From: Deltaproteobacteria bacterium
GTDB taxonomy: Bacteria > Desulfobacterota > Deferrimicrobia > Deferrimicrobiales > Deferrimicrobiaceae
Direction: 5' to 3'
Length of the DNA: 43,592 nt
NCBI GenBank assembly: GCA_020346465.1
Contig: CP070783.1
Coordinates: 1,891,857 to 1,935,448, forward strand
The translations under genes were made by a program, and so were the position numbers. Shown piece after piece: positions 8,323 to 16,048 of the stretch. Position 1 is the stretch's first letter; every line of letters begins with the position of its first letter. The notes beneath the pieces are model-generated. The model was not told the origin of the DNA. It saw nothing but the letters and a program-made list of their open reading frames with translations, and ran no database searches.

Positions 8323-9681
8323 CTACTTGACGACGCCGTACACGATGTCCGGCAGGTACGTTACGATGATCGGGAAAACGTAGATGCAGACCATGCAGAG
8401 CAGGACCATCGCCAGGAACGGCAACGCCCCCTTGAAGATCGTCGTCAGCTGGACGTGCGGCGGCGCGATCCCCTTGAGGTAATAGCACGACATCGCCATC
8501 GGCGGCGTCAGGAACGAGGTCTGCAGGTTGAGCGCCACGAGGATCCCGAAGAAGAGCGGGTCGACCCCGAAGTGGTCCAGCAGCGGCAGAAAGATCGGCA
8601 CGAAGATGATGATGATCTCGCTCCATTCCAGCGGCCAGCCCAGGAGGAAGATGATGAACTGCGTCAGGATCAGGAACTGGATGGGCGAAATCTGCAGGGT
8701 CTGCACGAACTCCCGGATCATCTCGTGGCCGCCGAGGTAGGAAAAGACCGAGGAGAAGGTCCAGGAGCCGACGAACAGCCAGCACACCATGGCCGAGGTG
8801 CGCGCCGTCAGGAAGACCGATTGCTTCAGGCGTTCCCACGTGAGTTCGCGATAGGCCGCGGCAAGGCCGATGCTGCCGACCGCTCCCACCGCCGCAGCTT
8901 CCGACGGTGTCGCCAGCCCGAAGACGATGGACCCGAGCACCGCCAGGATCAGGACGGTCAGCGGAAAGACGCCGGTCACCAGCCGGAAGTACAGCTCCCT
9001 TCGCGGGATATCCCACTCCTCCCTCGGCGGCTTCGGGGCCAGTTTGGGGTTGATGACCGCGCGCACGATCACGTAGACGATATAGAAGCTGGCCAGCAGG
9101 AATCCGGGGAGGAATGCCGCGGAGTACAGCCGTACCACGGAAACGCCGGAGATCGCCCCGTACACGATCAGCAGGATGCTCGGCGGGATCATGATGCCGA
9201 GGCAGCCGCCGGCACAGATGACGCCGGCGGACAGCGTCTCGTCGTAGCCGGCTTTCAGCAGGGCCGGGAAAGCCAGGAGTCCCATCAGCGTCACCACGGC
9301 GCCGACGATGCCGACGGCGGTGGCGAAGATCGCGCAGGTGATCAGCGCCGCCACGGCCATGGCGCCGGGCACCCTGCGGGCTGCGAGATTTAAGGTGAAG
9401 AACAGCCGCTCCACGACGTTCGAGCGCTCGATGATATAGCCCATGAACAGAAACAGCGGCACCGCGGTCAGCACGTCGTTCGTCATGACGGAATACGTCT
9501 GGTTCACCAGGAGGTCGAAGATATTGTTCTGGAGGAGGTGGCTCATCTGGTCGGGTGTGGCGTAGGCGTAATAGCCGAAACCCACGCCCATCGCGACCAG
9601 CGTGAAGCAGATGGGAAAGCCCAGGAGGATCGTAATGATGAACCCCCCCATCATCAGCATGGCGACTTGAGGATCGGTCAT
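8323..9681 (-). CDS. dctM: TRAP transporter large permease (DctM family)
   Basis: Inner-membrane Na+-coupled permease subunit, 452 residues with about 12 hydrophobic segments. Family hallmarks include FLFMGYIIERS, GGCLGIMIPPSILLIVYG, ATPSEAAAVGA and TPPMAMSCYYLKG. It starts 4 bp before the stop of the small permease (ATGA overlap), indicating translational coupling. It forms the transport unit with dctQ (9678-10355) and the binding protein (10469-11629). The downstream amidase begins 15 bp after its stop. Substrate class is inferred from the binding protein, a 2-oxo or hydroxy acid. Confidence 0.95.
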   Translation of the reverse strand: MTDPQVAMLMMGGFIITILLGFPICFTLVAMGVGFGYYAYATPDQMSHLLQNNIFDLLVNQTYSVMTNDVLTAVPLFLFMGYIIERSNVVERLFFTLNLAARRVPGAMAVAALITCAIFATAVGIVGAVVTLMGLLAFPALLKAGYDETLSAGVICAGGCLGIMIPPSILLIVYGAISGVSVVRLYSAAFLPGFLLASFYIVYVIVRAVINPKLAPKPPREEWDIPRRELYFRLVTGVFPLTVLILAVLGSIVFGLATPSEAAAVGAVGSIGLAAAYRELTWERLKQSVFLTARTSAMVCWLFVGSWTFSSVFSYLGGHEMIREFVQTLQISPIQFLILTQFIIFLLGWPLEWSEIIIIFVPIFLPLLDHFGVDPLFFGILVALNLQTSFLTPPMAMSCYYLKGIAPPHVQLTTIFKGALPFLAMVLLCMVCIYVFPIIVTYLPDIVYGVVK

Positions 9682-10355
9682 TTCGGGCCCTCATTTCCCT
9701 CGTCGCCTTGCCGGGCGGCTTTTTGCGCTTCCAACTCTTCTTCTTTCCGCATCTGGGCTTCCATTTCCTCCTTGTGCTTCCGGATGAGCTCTACTTCCAG
9801 TTCCTCCACATCCTTCAGGCGCTGCGGCCACTGCCCGGTCCGCAGGCACTGGACGCAGCGGATGGATTCCGCGATCCCCTGCAGCACAAGCAAAAACGCG
9901 GACAGGGGAAGAATGGTTTTCAGGGGAGAGACCGGCACCCCCGCGGGACTGTTGATGCTTACCTCCCCCGGCGGTCCGGTGAAGCCGTAAGGCATGTAGC
10001 CCCAGGACTCTTTCGCATAGACGATTCCGGCGTAGACCAGGGCCAGCATCCCGGGGAAGAAAAAGAGAACGTACAGCACCAGCTCGATCGCCGCCTGTAC
10101 GCGCGGGGGCCAGAGCCGATAGACGAAGTCCCCGCGCACATGGGCCTGTTGGGAGAGGGCATAGGCCCCCGCCATCATGAACATGGTTCCGTACATGATA
10201 TAGCTCAGGTCGAAGGCCCACGCGGTGGGATTGCGCAGCGCGTAGCGGACGAACACCTCGTAACTGGTGGCAAAGGCCAGAATCAGGATGCACCAGGAGA
10301 AGGCCTTTCCCGTCCACAGGCTCAGGCGGTCGATGAAGAGAAGCACTCGTTCCAT
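9678..10355 (-). CDS. dctQ: TRAP transporter small permease (DctQ family) with charged C-terminal extension
   Basis: Four-helix small subunit of the TRAP permease, 225 residues. The N-terminal LFIDRLSLWTGKAFSW and the RGDFVYRLWPPRVQA loop after helix 2 are typical. The long periplasmic loop between helices 3 and 4 (SWGYMPYGFTGPPGE) fits the larger DctQ variants found with TakP-type binding proteins. After helix 4 there is an unusual highly charged tail of about 60 residues rich in Glu, Lys and Gln, likely a cytoplasmic coiled coil. Its last codons overlap the start of dctM. A long hairpin separates it from the binding-protein gene upstream. Confidence 0.9.
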   Translation of the reverse strand: MERVLLFIDRLSLWTGKAFSWCILILAFATSYEVFVRYALRNPTAWAFDLSYIMYGTMFMMAGAYALSQQAHVRGDFVYRLWPPRVQAAIELVLYVLFFFPGMLALVYAGIVYAKESWGYMPYGFTGPPGEVSINSPAGVPVSPLKTILPLSAFLLVLQGIAESIRCVQCLRTGQWPQRLKDVEELEVELIRKHKEEMEAQMRKEEELEAQKAARQGDEGNEGPK

Positions 10356-10391
10356 GGGTTCATCCTTCGATCACGATTTCGGTTGCTGACA

Positions 10392-10437
10392 GACAAGGGC
10401 GGCGCAGCGCCGGATGGCGCCGCGCCGACCCTTTGTC
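10392..10437 (-). other. Long intercistronic stem-loop between TRAP binding protein and permease genes
   Basis: On either strand the two arms (GACAA-GGG-CGGCGCAGCGCC against GACAAAGGGTCGGCGCGGCGCC read as its complement) pair over about 20 bp with two single-base bulges, one mismatch and a 4-nt loop. It occupies most of the 113-bp gap between dctP and dctQ. Such structures commonly stabilise the upstream message or attenuate read-through so that the binding protein is made in excess. There is no U-run, so a processing/stability element is more likely than a full terminator. Confidence 0.65.
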
Positions 10438-10468
10438 CAGCTATTTCGACCAGTTACGAACGGACGCG

Positions 10469-11629
10469 TTAGAACCCTGCTTTCTTCATCTCGCCGGGGA
10501 AGTAATGGTCGAAGGCCATCTTGTAGTCGCACGCGTTGAGGAGTTCGTAGTACGCAACGCGGTGCGCGAATTCCTTCTGCGAGGCAACGACCTTCTTGAA
10601 GAACGGGTCCTTCTCCAGGTCGGGGAGGATCTTGTCCCAGGCTTTGAGCTGCGCCGCCATGACGGAGTTCGGCGTCCGGTAGATTTTGACACCCGCCTTG
10701 TCCCTTAGCCACAGAAGATCCGCGGAGTATCGATCCTGCCCCCTCCAGAAGCTGAACGAGGACGACGCCTCGGCCGCGTATTTCAGGATCGCCTTGTGTT
10801 CCTCCGGCAGGGAGTCGAACTTGGTCTTGTTGAAGATGATCTCGAAGTACTCCGCCGCCTGGTGGTAGCTGCCCAGCATGTACACCTTGCTCACGTCCTG
10901 GGCGCCAAACGATCTGTCGGAGGTCGGGTTGTTGAACTCGAACGCCTCGATCACGCCGCGCTCCAGGGCCGGGACGATCTCGCCGCCGGGAAGCTGGGTA
11001 ACCTTTACGCCCATCGCCTGGAACAGGTCGGCCGCCAGCCCTACGGTGCGGTACTTGAGGCCAACAAGCTGCTTGGCGTCCTTAATCGGGTTTTTGAACC
11101 ACCCGAGAGGCTGCGTAGGCATCGGGAAGGAGAAAAACCCGACGATGTTCAGGTTCAACGCCTTCATAAGTTCGTCGTAGAGCTGCTGGCCGCCGCCGAA
11201 ATAGATCCAGGCAAGGCCCTGGTGGGCGTTCTGGCCGAAGACGGGCCCCGTGCCGAACAGGGAGGCCACCTTGCTTTTGCCGTACCAGTAGACGGACACC
11301 TGGTGCCCGGCGTCGAGCACCCCCTTGTTGACGGCGTCCTGCAGCTGGAACGCCTTGACCACCGCTCCCGAGACCAGATAGTCGATCTTCAGTCGTCCGC
11401 CGGCCATTTCATTGACGCGCTTGACGTAGTCCTCCGCGTACTCATTGAAGATGTCCTTCGCACCCCAGGCGCCCTGCATCTTCAGGGTTACCGTCTGGGC
11501 CCTGGAGACCATCGGGAAGCCCAACGCTGCCGCGCCGGCGGCTCCTGCCGCAGCCGTCTTCAGGAACGTACGACGGCCGGTCTTTACTTCCCCCTTGTTG
11601 CCCACTTTTTTGGCTTTTTCCTTCTGCAT
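10469..11629 (-). CDS. dctP: TRAP transporter substrate-binding protein, TakP-like (DctP family), Tat signal
   Basis: Periplasmic binding protein of 386 residues. The ATG at 11629 is chosen because AGGGGAGG lies 7 nt upstream; an ATG at 11635 would be too close to it. A twin-arginine signal (GRRTFLKTAAAGAAGAAALG) ends near VSRA-Q. The mature part contains SGAVVKAFQLQDAVNKGVLD, WFKNPIKDAKQLVGLKYRTVG, GGEIVPALERGVIEAFEFNN and SYHQAAEYFEIIFNK. These resemble the TakP group, which binds 2-oxo acids such as pyruvate through a conserved Arg (here in KYRTVG) plus a cation. It delivers ligand to the DctQM permease. The signature is strong for the family, and the exact ligand is open: pyruvate, lactate, glyoxylate and malonate-type acids are all plausible given the neighbours. 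Confidence 0.93.
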   Translation of the reverse strand: MQKEKAKKVGNKGEVKTGRRTFLKTAAAGAAGAAALGFPMVSRAQTVTLKMQGAWGAKDIFNEYAEDYVKRVNEMAGGRLKIDYLVSGAVVKAFQLQDAVNKGVLDAGHQVSVYWYGKSKVASLFGTGPVFGQNAHQGLAWIYFGGGQQLYDELMKALNLNIVGFFSFPMPTQPLGWFKNPIKDAKQLVGLKYRTVGLAADLFQAMGVKVTQLPGGEIVPALERGVIEAFEFNNPTSDRSFGAQDVSKVYMLGSYHQAAEYFEIIFNKTKFDSLPEEHKAILKYAAEASSSFSFWRGQDRYSADLLWLRDKAGVKIYRTPNSVMAAQLKAWDKILPDLEKDPFFKKVVASQKEFAHRVAYYELLNACDYKMAFDHYFPGEMKKAGF

Positions 11630-11794
11630 GCACATACCTCCCCTCTTAAGAATTCGTTGGTGGTGCACCTGACGGTTGCCCTAGGCAATGGCAGACAACC
11701 CCTTATTCGACGTCCGATCCCTTTCTGCAAGGTGCAGTTGATCTGGACAGGGAAACGCTGTTCCAAAAAGGGGACTGTTTTTCGCTTAAAGGAA

Positions 11795-11823
11795 TGAATA
11801 GTGGGTATGACACATCGTGTCAA
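11795..11823 (-). promoter_or_regulatory. Candidate sigma70 promoter for the TRAP operon
   Basis: On the minus strand a perfect -35 (TTGACA, 11818-11823) is followed after 17 nt by a weak -10 (TATTCA, 11795-11800), about 165 nt upstream of the binding-protein start. The weak -10 with a perfect -35 suggests regulated expression. The long leader (11630-11790) contains no convincing ORF. Confidence 0.45.
11808..11822. promoter_or_regulatory. Inverted-repeat operator candidate overlapping the TRAP -35 box
   Basis: TGACAC-ATC-GTGTCA is a perfect 6+6 bp inverted repeat with a 3-nt centre. It lies across the -35 and upstream spacer of the candidate TRAP promoter, in the 470-bp divergent region between dctP and the aldehyde dehydrogenase. 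The position would suit a repressor of the TRAP genes. No regulator gene lies next to it, so the binding protein is unknown. Apart from this site and the two candidate promoters I see nothing in 11630-12099. Confidence 0.45.
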
Positions 11824-12028
11824 GTCCTTTTTTCCCGGGATTGCCGCTGTTTCCGCGCTTTCCGCAAGATGGTGCCCTGCACGCAAGCCCCCTAGAACCT
11901 TGGGTAAAATCGTGTCTGCCGCAGAAAAGGATCCGCTGGAATTCCGCCGGGAGGATATCTTCCCGGCGATCGAAAAATATCCGTGCGACTTGGGGGGCCG
12001 GGGGTACGGGTGAAATCGGGATCGATTG

Positions 12029-12057
12029 TTGATTTCAAGGGATATAGCGGGTACAGT
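12029..12057 (+). promoter_or_regulatory. Candidate sigma70 promoter for the aldehyde dehydrogenase
   Basis: TTGATT (12029-12034), a 17-nt spacer and TACAGT (12052-12057) stand about 45 nt upstream of the TTG start at 12100. Each box matches 4 of 6 consensus bases, so support is moderate. Confidence 0.35.
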
Positions 12058-12099
12058 ATCTTCGTGTTTTTCCCGATTTCACGGCAAGGAGGGTCTCCG

Positions 12100-13611
12100 T
12101 TGGAAACCAAAGTCACGAAAACCATCGGTCATTTCGTCAATGGGAGGATTCTTTCGGGCTCCGGACAGCGGTACGGAAACGTCTACAACCCGGCCAGCGG
12201 AGAAGTAAGCGGTCGCGTCTCGTTTGCCGGGAAAACCGAGGTGGAGGAAGCCGTTTCCGCCGCCGCCGCCGCGTTTCCTGCCTGGGCGGCCACCCCCCCG
12301 CTGAGACGGGCAAAGGTTCTGTTCCGGTTCAAGGAACTGCTGGACCGGCACGCGGAGGAACTGTCGGCCCTGATCACGGCCGAGCACGGCAAGGTGCTGA
12401 GCGACGCACGCGGTTCCCTGACCCGGGGGATCGAGGTGGTGGAATTCGTCTGCGGGATTCCCCACCTGCTGAAGGGGAGCTTTTCGGAAAACGTGGGTAC
12501 CGCCGTCGACAGCTATTCCATCCGGCAACCGCTCGGCGTGTGCGTGGGGGTCTCCCCGTTCAACTTCCCCGCGATGGTGCCGATGTGGATGTTTCCCGTC
12601 GCCATCGCTTGCGGCAACACCTTCGTCATGAAGCCCTCCGAGAAGGACCCCTCCTGCCCGATGCGGCTCGCCGAGCTGTTTTCCGAGGCGGGGCTGCCGC
12701 CGGGAGTCCTGAACGTGGTGAACGGGGACAAGGAGGCGGTCGACCTGTTGATTTCGCACCCCAAGGTTTCCGCGGTCAGCTTCGTGGGGTCCAGTGCCGT
12801 CGGCGAATATGTGCACCGGACGGCAACGTCGCATGGCAAGCGGGTGCAGGCCCTGGGCAGCGCAAAAAACCATGCCGTCGTGATGCCCGACGCGGATCTC
12901 GATCAGGCGGTGGATGCCTTGATGGGAGCCGCGTACGGATCCGCGGGGGAGCGGTGCATGGCCATTTCCGTGGTCGTCGCGGTGGGGGACCGGGTCGCCG
13001 ACGACCTGGTGAAACGGTTTGTGGAACGGATCCGGACGCTCAAGGTCCGCCCCGGCCAGGACCCGGAGGCCGAGATGGGCCCCCTCGTAACGGGCGAACA
13101 CCGGGAGCGGGTGAAGGGATACGTCGACCTGGGCGTTCGCGAAGGGGCGAAACTGGTGGCGGACGGGCGGGGGTTCCAGGTGGCGGGCCACGAAAACGGC
13201 TTTTACCTCGGCGCATGCCTGTTCGACCGGGTGACTCCCGACATGAGGATCTACCGGGAGGAGATCTTCGGCCCCGTGCTCTCCCTGGTGCGGGTCCCGG
13301 ACTTCCAGGCTGCTCTTGCGCTGGTGAACAGCCACGAATATGCCAACGGGACCGCCGTCTTCACGCGGGACGGCGATACTGCGCGCGAATTTGCGGCCAG
13401 GGTGGAGGTGGGGATGATCGGAATCAACGTTCCGATTCCCGTGCCGGTTGCGTTTTACAGCTTCGGGGGCTGGAAGCGTTCCATTTTGGGGGACTATTTC
13501 GTCCACGGGACCGAGGGCGTAAACTTCTATACCCAGATGAAAACGATCACGTCCCGCTGGCCGACCGGGATTCGCGCAGGCGCCGATTTCGTCATGCCGA
13601 CCATGAAGTAG
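12100..13611 (+). CDS. mmsA: CoA-acylating methylmalonate-semialdehyde dehydrogenase
   Basis: Converts methylmalonate or malonate semialdehyde plus CoA and NAD+ to propionyl- or acetyl-CoA, with loss of CO2. The protein has 503 residues from a TTG at 12100, where AAGGAGG lies about 9 nt upstream and the family N-terminus (KTIGHFVNG) follows; the open frame extends to 11983 without a ribosome site. Visible hallmarks are the Rossmann/substrate segments VSPFNFPAMVPMWMFP and VSFVGSSAVGEYV, the RVQALGSAKNHAVVMPDADL stretch particular to MMSDHs, the active-site Cys C286 in AGERCMA, and the C-terminal FYSFGGWKRSILGD...GVNFYTQMKT. It is convergent with the ketopantoate-reductase-like gene. It could handle C3 semialdehydes, including malonate semialdehyde, linking it to the malonamidase-like enzyme nearby (inference). 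Confidence 0.93.
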   Translation: METKVTKTIGHFVNGRILSGSGQRYGNVYNPASGEVSGRVSFAGKTEVEEAVSAAAAAFPAWAATPPLRRAKVLFRFKELLDRHAEELSALITAEHGKVLSDARGSLTRGIEVVEFVCGIPHLLKGSFSENVGTAVDSYSIRQPLGVCVGVSPFNFPAMVPMWMFPVAIACGNTFVMKPSEKDPSCPMRLAELFSEAGLPPGVLNVVNGDKEAVDLLISHPKVSAVSFVGSSAVGEYVHRTATSHGKRVQALGSAKNHAVVMPDADLDQAVDALMGAAYGSAGERCMAISVVVAVGDRVADDLVKRFVERIRTLKVRPGQDPEAEMGPLVTGEHRERVKGYVDLGVREGAKLVADGRGFQVAGHENGFYLGACLFDRVTPDMRIYREEIFGPVLSLVRVPDFQAALALVNSHEYANGTAVFTRDGDTAREFAARVEVGMIGINVPIPVPVAFYSFGGWKRSILGDYFVHGTEGVNFYTQMKTITSRWPTGIRAGADFVMPTMK

Positions 13612-13639
13612 GATCGCATCCCTTTCCGGGAGGGAACGG

Positions 13640-14587
13640 CTACCCGGGATCGGATGTTCGTTGTCTCCTCGCCTGCATCTCCTGGGGGAGGAGACTCGAA
13701 TAGATCATGCCGTTGACCGGTGTTGCGACAGCCGCTTCTTTGCCGAGCCGGACGACAGCGCCGTTTTGGGCGTCAAGCTCCGAAGGGCGCCCCCCAAGGA
13801 TGTCCCGCTGCATGGATGCCGTCGCCTCCTCGGGCAGCGCATCGAGGAACGCCATCGCCCGGTTGATCGATTCCCGCTCCGTGGAAACCTTTCGCGCCCG
13901 TGCGAGCAGATAGATCTCTTCCATGGCTTGTTCGAGCAGGGTTCGCGTCTCCGGCAGGCTGCGGATCACCCCGATGGGTGCCCGGGTCAATGCGCCGAAA
14001 CCGCCCCAGGGAGCGATCAGCAGGAACTTGTCCCACATCGCGACGTGGATGTCTCCCGGGATCGTTACCTGCACACCTTCCGCACGCGAGAACGCATTTC
14101 GCAGGCGTTCCACCCGCTCGCTGCGGCGATGATTCCGCTCTCCGAACGTAATCATGGGGTGCGCGCCGACATGGGAAATGTGCCCGGGGCCCGCGACCAT
14201 GCTGATCATGCTGCATAAACCACCGAGGACGCGTTCTGCTCCGAACACCCCGGATAGTTGGTCGGGCGCTTCGACGCCGTTGAGCAACGGCACGATCGTC
14301 GTCTTTTCCCCCACCATGGGGCGCATCGTCTCGATGGCGTCCGGCAGCTGCCACGACTTGACGACAACCAGGATGTAGTCGACCTCGCCCACCGTGGAGG
14401 GATCATCCGTCGCCGAGACCGGATCGACGCGAAAATCACCGTTGATGCTGTCGACCCGGAGCCCATTTCTTTGCATCGCCCGCAGATGCTCCCCGCGTGC
14501 GATGAAGACAACGTCCTCCCCCGCCTGCGCGAGCCGTCCGCCGAAATAGCCGCCCACTCCGCCCGCTCCGACAATCGCCACGTTCAT
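13640..14587 (-). CDS. Ketopantoate reductase (ApbA/PanE) family protein
   Basis: NADPH-dependent 2-oxoacid reductase family, 315 residues. The N-terminal dinucleotide motif is GAGGVGGYFGG (residues 7-17), followed by VDYILVVVKSWQ and PLLNGVEAPDQL, typical of PanE. The catalytic lysine is in MWDKFLLIAPWGG. The C-terminal substrate domain includes SMQRDILGGRPSELDAQNG with the conserved Ser/Glu, and the ATPVNGMIYSSL ending is standard. Start: ATG at 14587 with GGAGG 6 nt upstream. It lies 43 bp behind the MFS transporter on the same strand, so it is probably co-transcribed. Several genomes carry multiple PanE-like reductases outside pantothenate synthesis, and its place among 2-hydroxy-acid genes suggests it may reduce another branched 2-oxo acid. 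Confidence 0.88.
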   Translation of the reverse strand: MNVAIVGAGGVGGYFGGRLAQAGEDVVFIARGEHLRAMQRNGLRVDSINGDFRVDPVSATDDPSTVGEVDYILVVVKSWQLPDAIETMRPMVGEKTTIVPLLNGVEAPDQLSGVFGAERVLGGLCSMISMVAGPGHISHVGAHPMITFGERNHRRSERVERLRNAFSRAEGVQVTIPGDIHVAMWDKFLLIAPWGGFGALTRAPIGVIRSLPETRTLLEQAMEEIYLLARARKVSTERESINRAMAFLDALPEEATASMQRDILGGRPSELDAQNGAVVRLGKEAAVATPVNGMIYSSLLPQEMQARRQRTSDPG

Positions 14588-14630
14588 GGTTGCCTCCGCT
14601 CCTTCATGGAATCCTCCTCGACCGGCATGG

Positions 14631-15929
14631 TCATGCTTCGTCGAACTCCCGGATGCGGCAGTAGGTTTCCCGGGTGAAGTACACCGCCGCCACCGACAGG
14701 CAGGAACTCACGAACAACCACAGAAATGCGGCCGAATAGGCGCTCGCATTGTAAATCCTTACTCCGTTGACCAGCAGTCCGCCCCAGTGACGGTCGAGAA
14801 CGGCCCCAAGCAACGGTTGCAGGATCGCCGCAAACCCCAGGGGGCCCATGTTGACCACTCCGGCCACGGCGCCGGCGGCCCCCGGGTGGTTGGCCTCCCG
14901 GGAATGGGCAAAACCGATGATCAGGGCCCCGGAGGCAAACCCGATGGCGGCGAACAGAGGATACAACAGGATCCGGGGGATGCCTCCCCAGAAAAGAAAG
15001 ACCGCCCAGAGGGTTGCAACCACCACATTCGCCGCCAGATAGGGGACCTTGCGTCGCCCGAGGCGGTCGGACATCCCTCCCAGGGTCGGACCTCCGATGG
15101 CCCAGGCGATCAACATGGTCGAAGTCAGCGCGGCCGCATGGCTGCGGCCGATTCCGTACACCTGGGTGAGGAAGGGAACGCCCCATAATCCGGCGAACAC
15201 CAGAACCGGAGCGGCGGACAGACCGCCGGCCGCAAGCAGCAGCCAGGTCTCCCGCTGGGCCGCGACAAGGCGCAAAGCGCGCAAGGGGGGCAGGCTGCCA
15301 TGCTCGACAACCGATGCATGGACGAAGCTTTCGAATCCGCGCTCTCTCGGGTCATCCCGCACAACGACCCCGATCACCGCGGCCATGGCGAACGTGAACG
15401 CTGCACTCGCAACCATGGATGCCCGCCAACCGAAGGCGCTGATCGCCTCCGAGAGCGGCACGCCGGCGAGCACGCCGCCGAAATTGCCAAGCAACAGGGC
15501 CACTCCCGTCACCGTGGCGAAGCGGTTGGGCGGGAACCAGTGCCCGGCGAGCTTCATGCAGGTGACAAAAGCGACACCGACGGAGGCTCCGACCAGAAGA
15601 CGGCCTGCGTAGGCCATCCACAGGTTCCCCGCAAGGCCGAACATCAGCGTGCCGGCCGCGGCCAGGAAGGCCGCCGTCGCGCTCAGGCGCCTCGGACCGA
15701 TCCCGTCCGCCAGGAGGCCGCTGGGGATCTGCATCACGGTGTAAGAGTAGAAATAGGTGGCGGACAGGTTCCCGAGAATGGCGCCGCCGATGTGGAATTC
15801 CCGCATCAACTCGTCGACCATCACGGCGGGGGCGACACGCTGAAAGAACCCGAACAGGTAGAAACCGGCCACCAACCCCCACATCAGCCAGGACATCCAG
15901 GCAGGCGCGTTACGGGACATGGGGTGCAT
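14631..15929 (-). CDS. MFS transporter
   Basis: Inner-membrane carrier of the major facilitator superfamily, 432 residues with about 12 hydrophobic helices. The cytoplasmic loop motifs are LLADGIGPRRL between helices 2 and 3 and GGMSDRLGRRK between helices 8 and 9. The start at 15929 (MHPMSRN) has a weak ribosome site; the second ATG at 15920 is an alternative. It is divergent from the D-lactate-type dehydrogenase with 119 bp between them, and precedes the PanE-like gene. The arrangement suggests organic-acid uptake (a 2-hydroxy or 2-oxo acid), but the sequence alone gives no substrate. Confidence 0.9.
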   Translation of the reverse strand: MHPMSRNAPAWMSWLMWGLVAGFYLFGFFQRVAPAVMVDELMREFHIGGAILGNLSATYFYSYTVMQIPSGLLADGIGPRRLSATAAFLAAAGTLMFGLAGNLWMAYAGRLLVGASVGVAFVTCMKLAGHWFPPNRFATVTGVALLLGNFGGVLAGVPLSEAISAFGWRASMVASAAFTFAMAAVIGVVVRDDPRERGFESFVHASVVEHGSLPPLRALRLVAAQRETWLLLAAGGLSAAPVLVFAGLWGVPFLTQVYGIGRSHAAALTSTMLIAWAIGGPTLGGMSDRLGRRKVPYLAANVVVATLWAVFLFWGGIPRILLYPLFAAIGFASGALIIGFAHSREANHPGAAGAVAGVVNMGPLGFAAILQPLLGAVLDRHWGGLLVNGVRIYNASAYSAAFLWLFVSSCLSVAAVYFTRETYCRIREFDEA

Positions 15930-15988
15930 ACTCTATCCGATCCTCAAGGGTCACGGCAAGGGGTTCCTTTTCCCGGTTCCTTTTTCCG

Positions 15989-16016
15989 TTTACGTTTCCC
16001 GGCATAGGTATACAAT
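15989..16016 (+). promoter_or_regulatory. Candidate sigma70 promoter for the FAD/Fe-S dehydrogenase
   Basis: TTTACG (15989-15994), a 16-nt spacer and TACAAT (16011-16016, 5 of 6 consensus) lie 33 nt upstream of the ATG at 16049. The -10 sits within GGTATACAATAACC, a partially symmetric stretch that might also be an operator. Confidence 0.45.
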
Positions 16017-16048
16017 AACCGAATCGTGTTTCGGGGAGGACCGCCGCA

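Noticed and set aside
7192-9393. A 733-codon open frame on the plus strand
   Set aside because: It is antisense to the amidase and DctM; its composition (Arg/Asp/His/Gln rich) is typical of a shadow frame.
13612-13639. Terminator between mmsA and the PanE-like gene
   Set aside because: Only a 5-bp stem can be drawn in this short gap, without a T-run.
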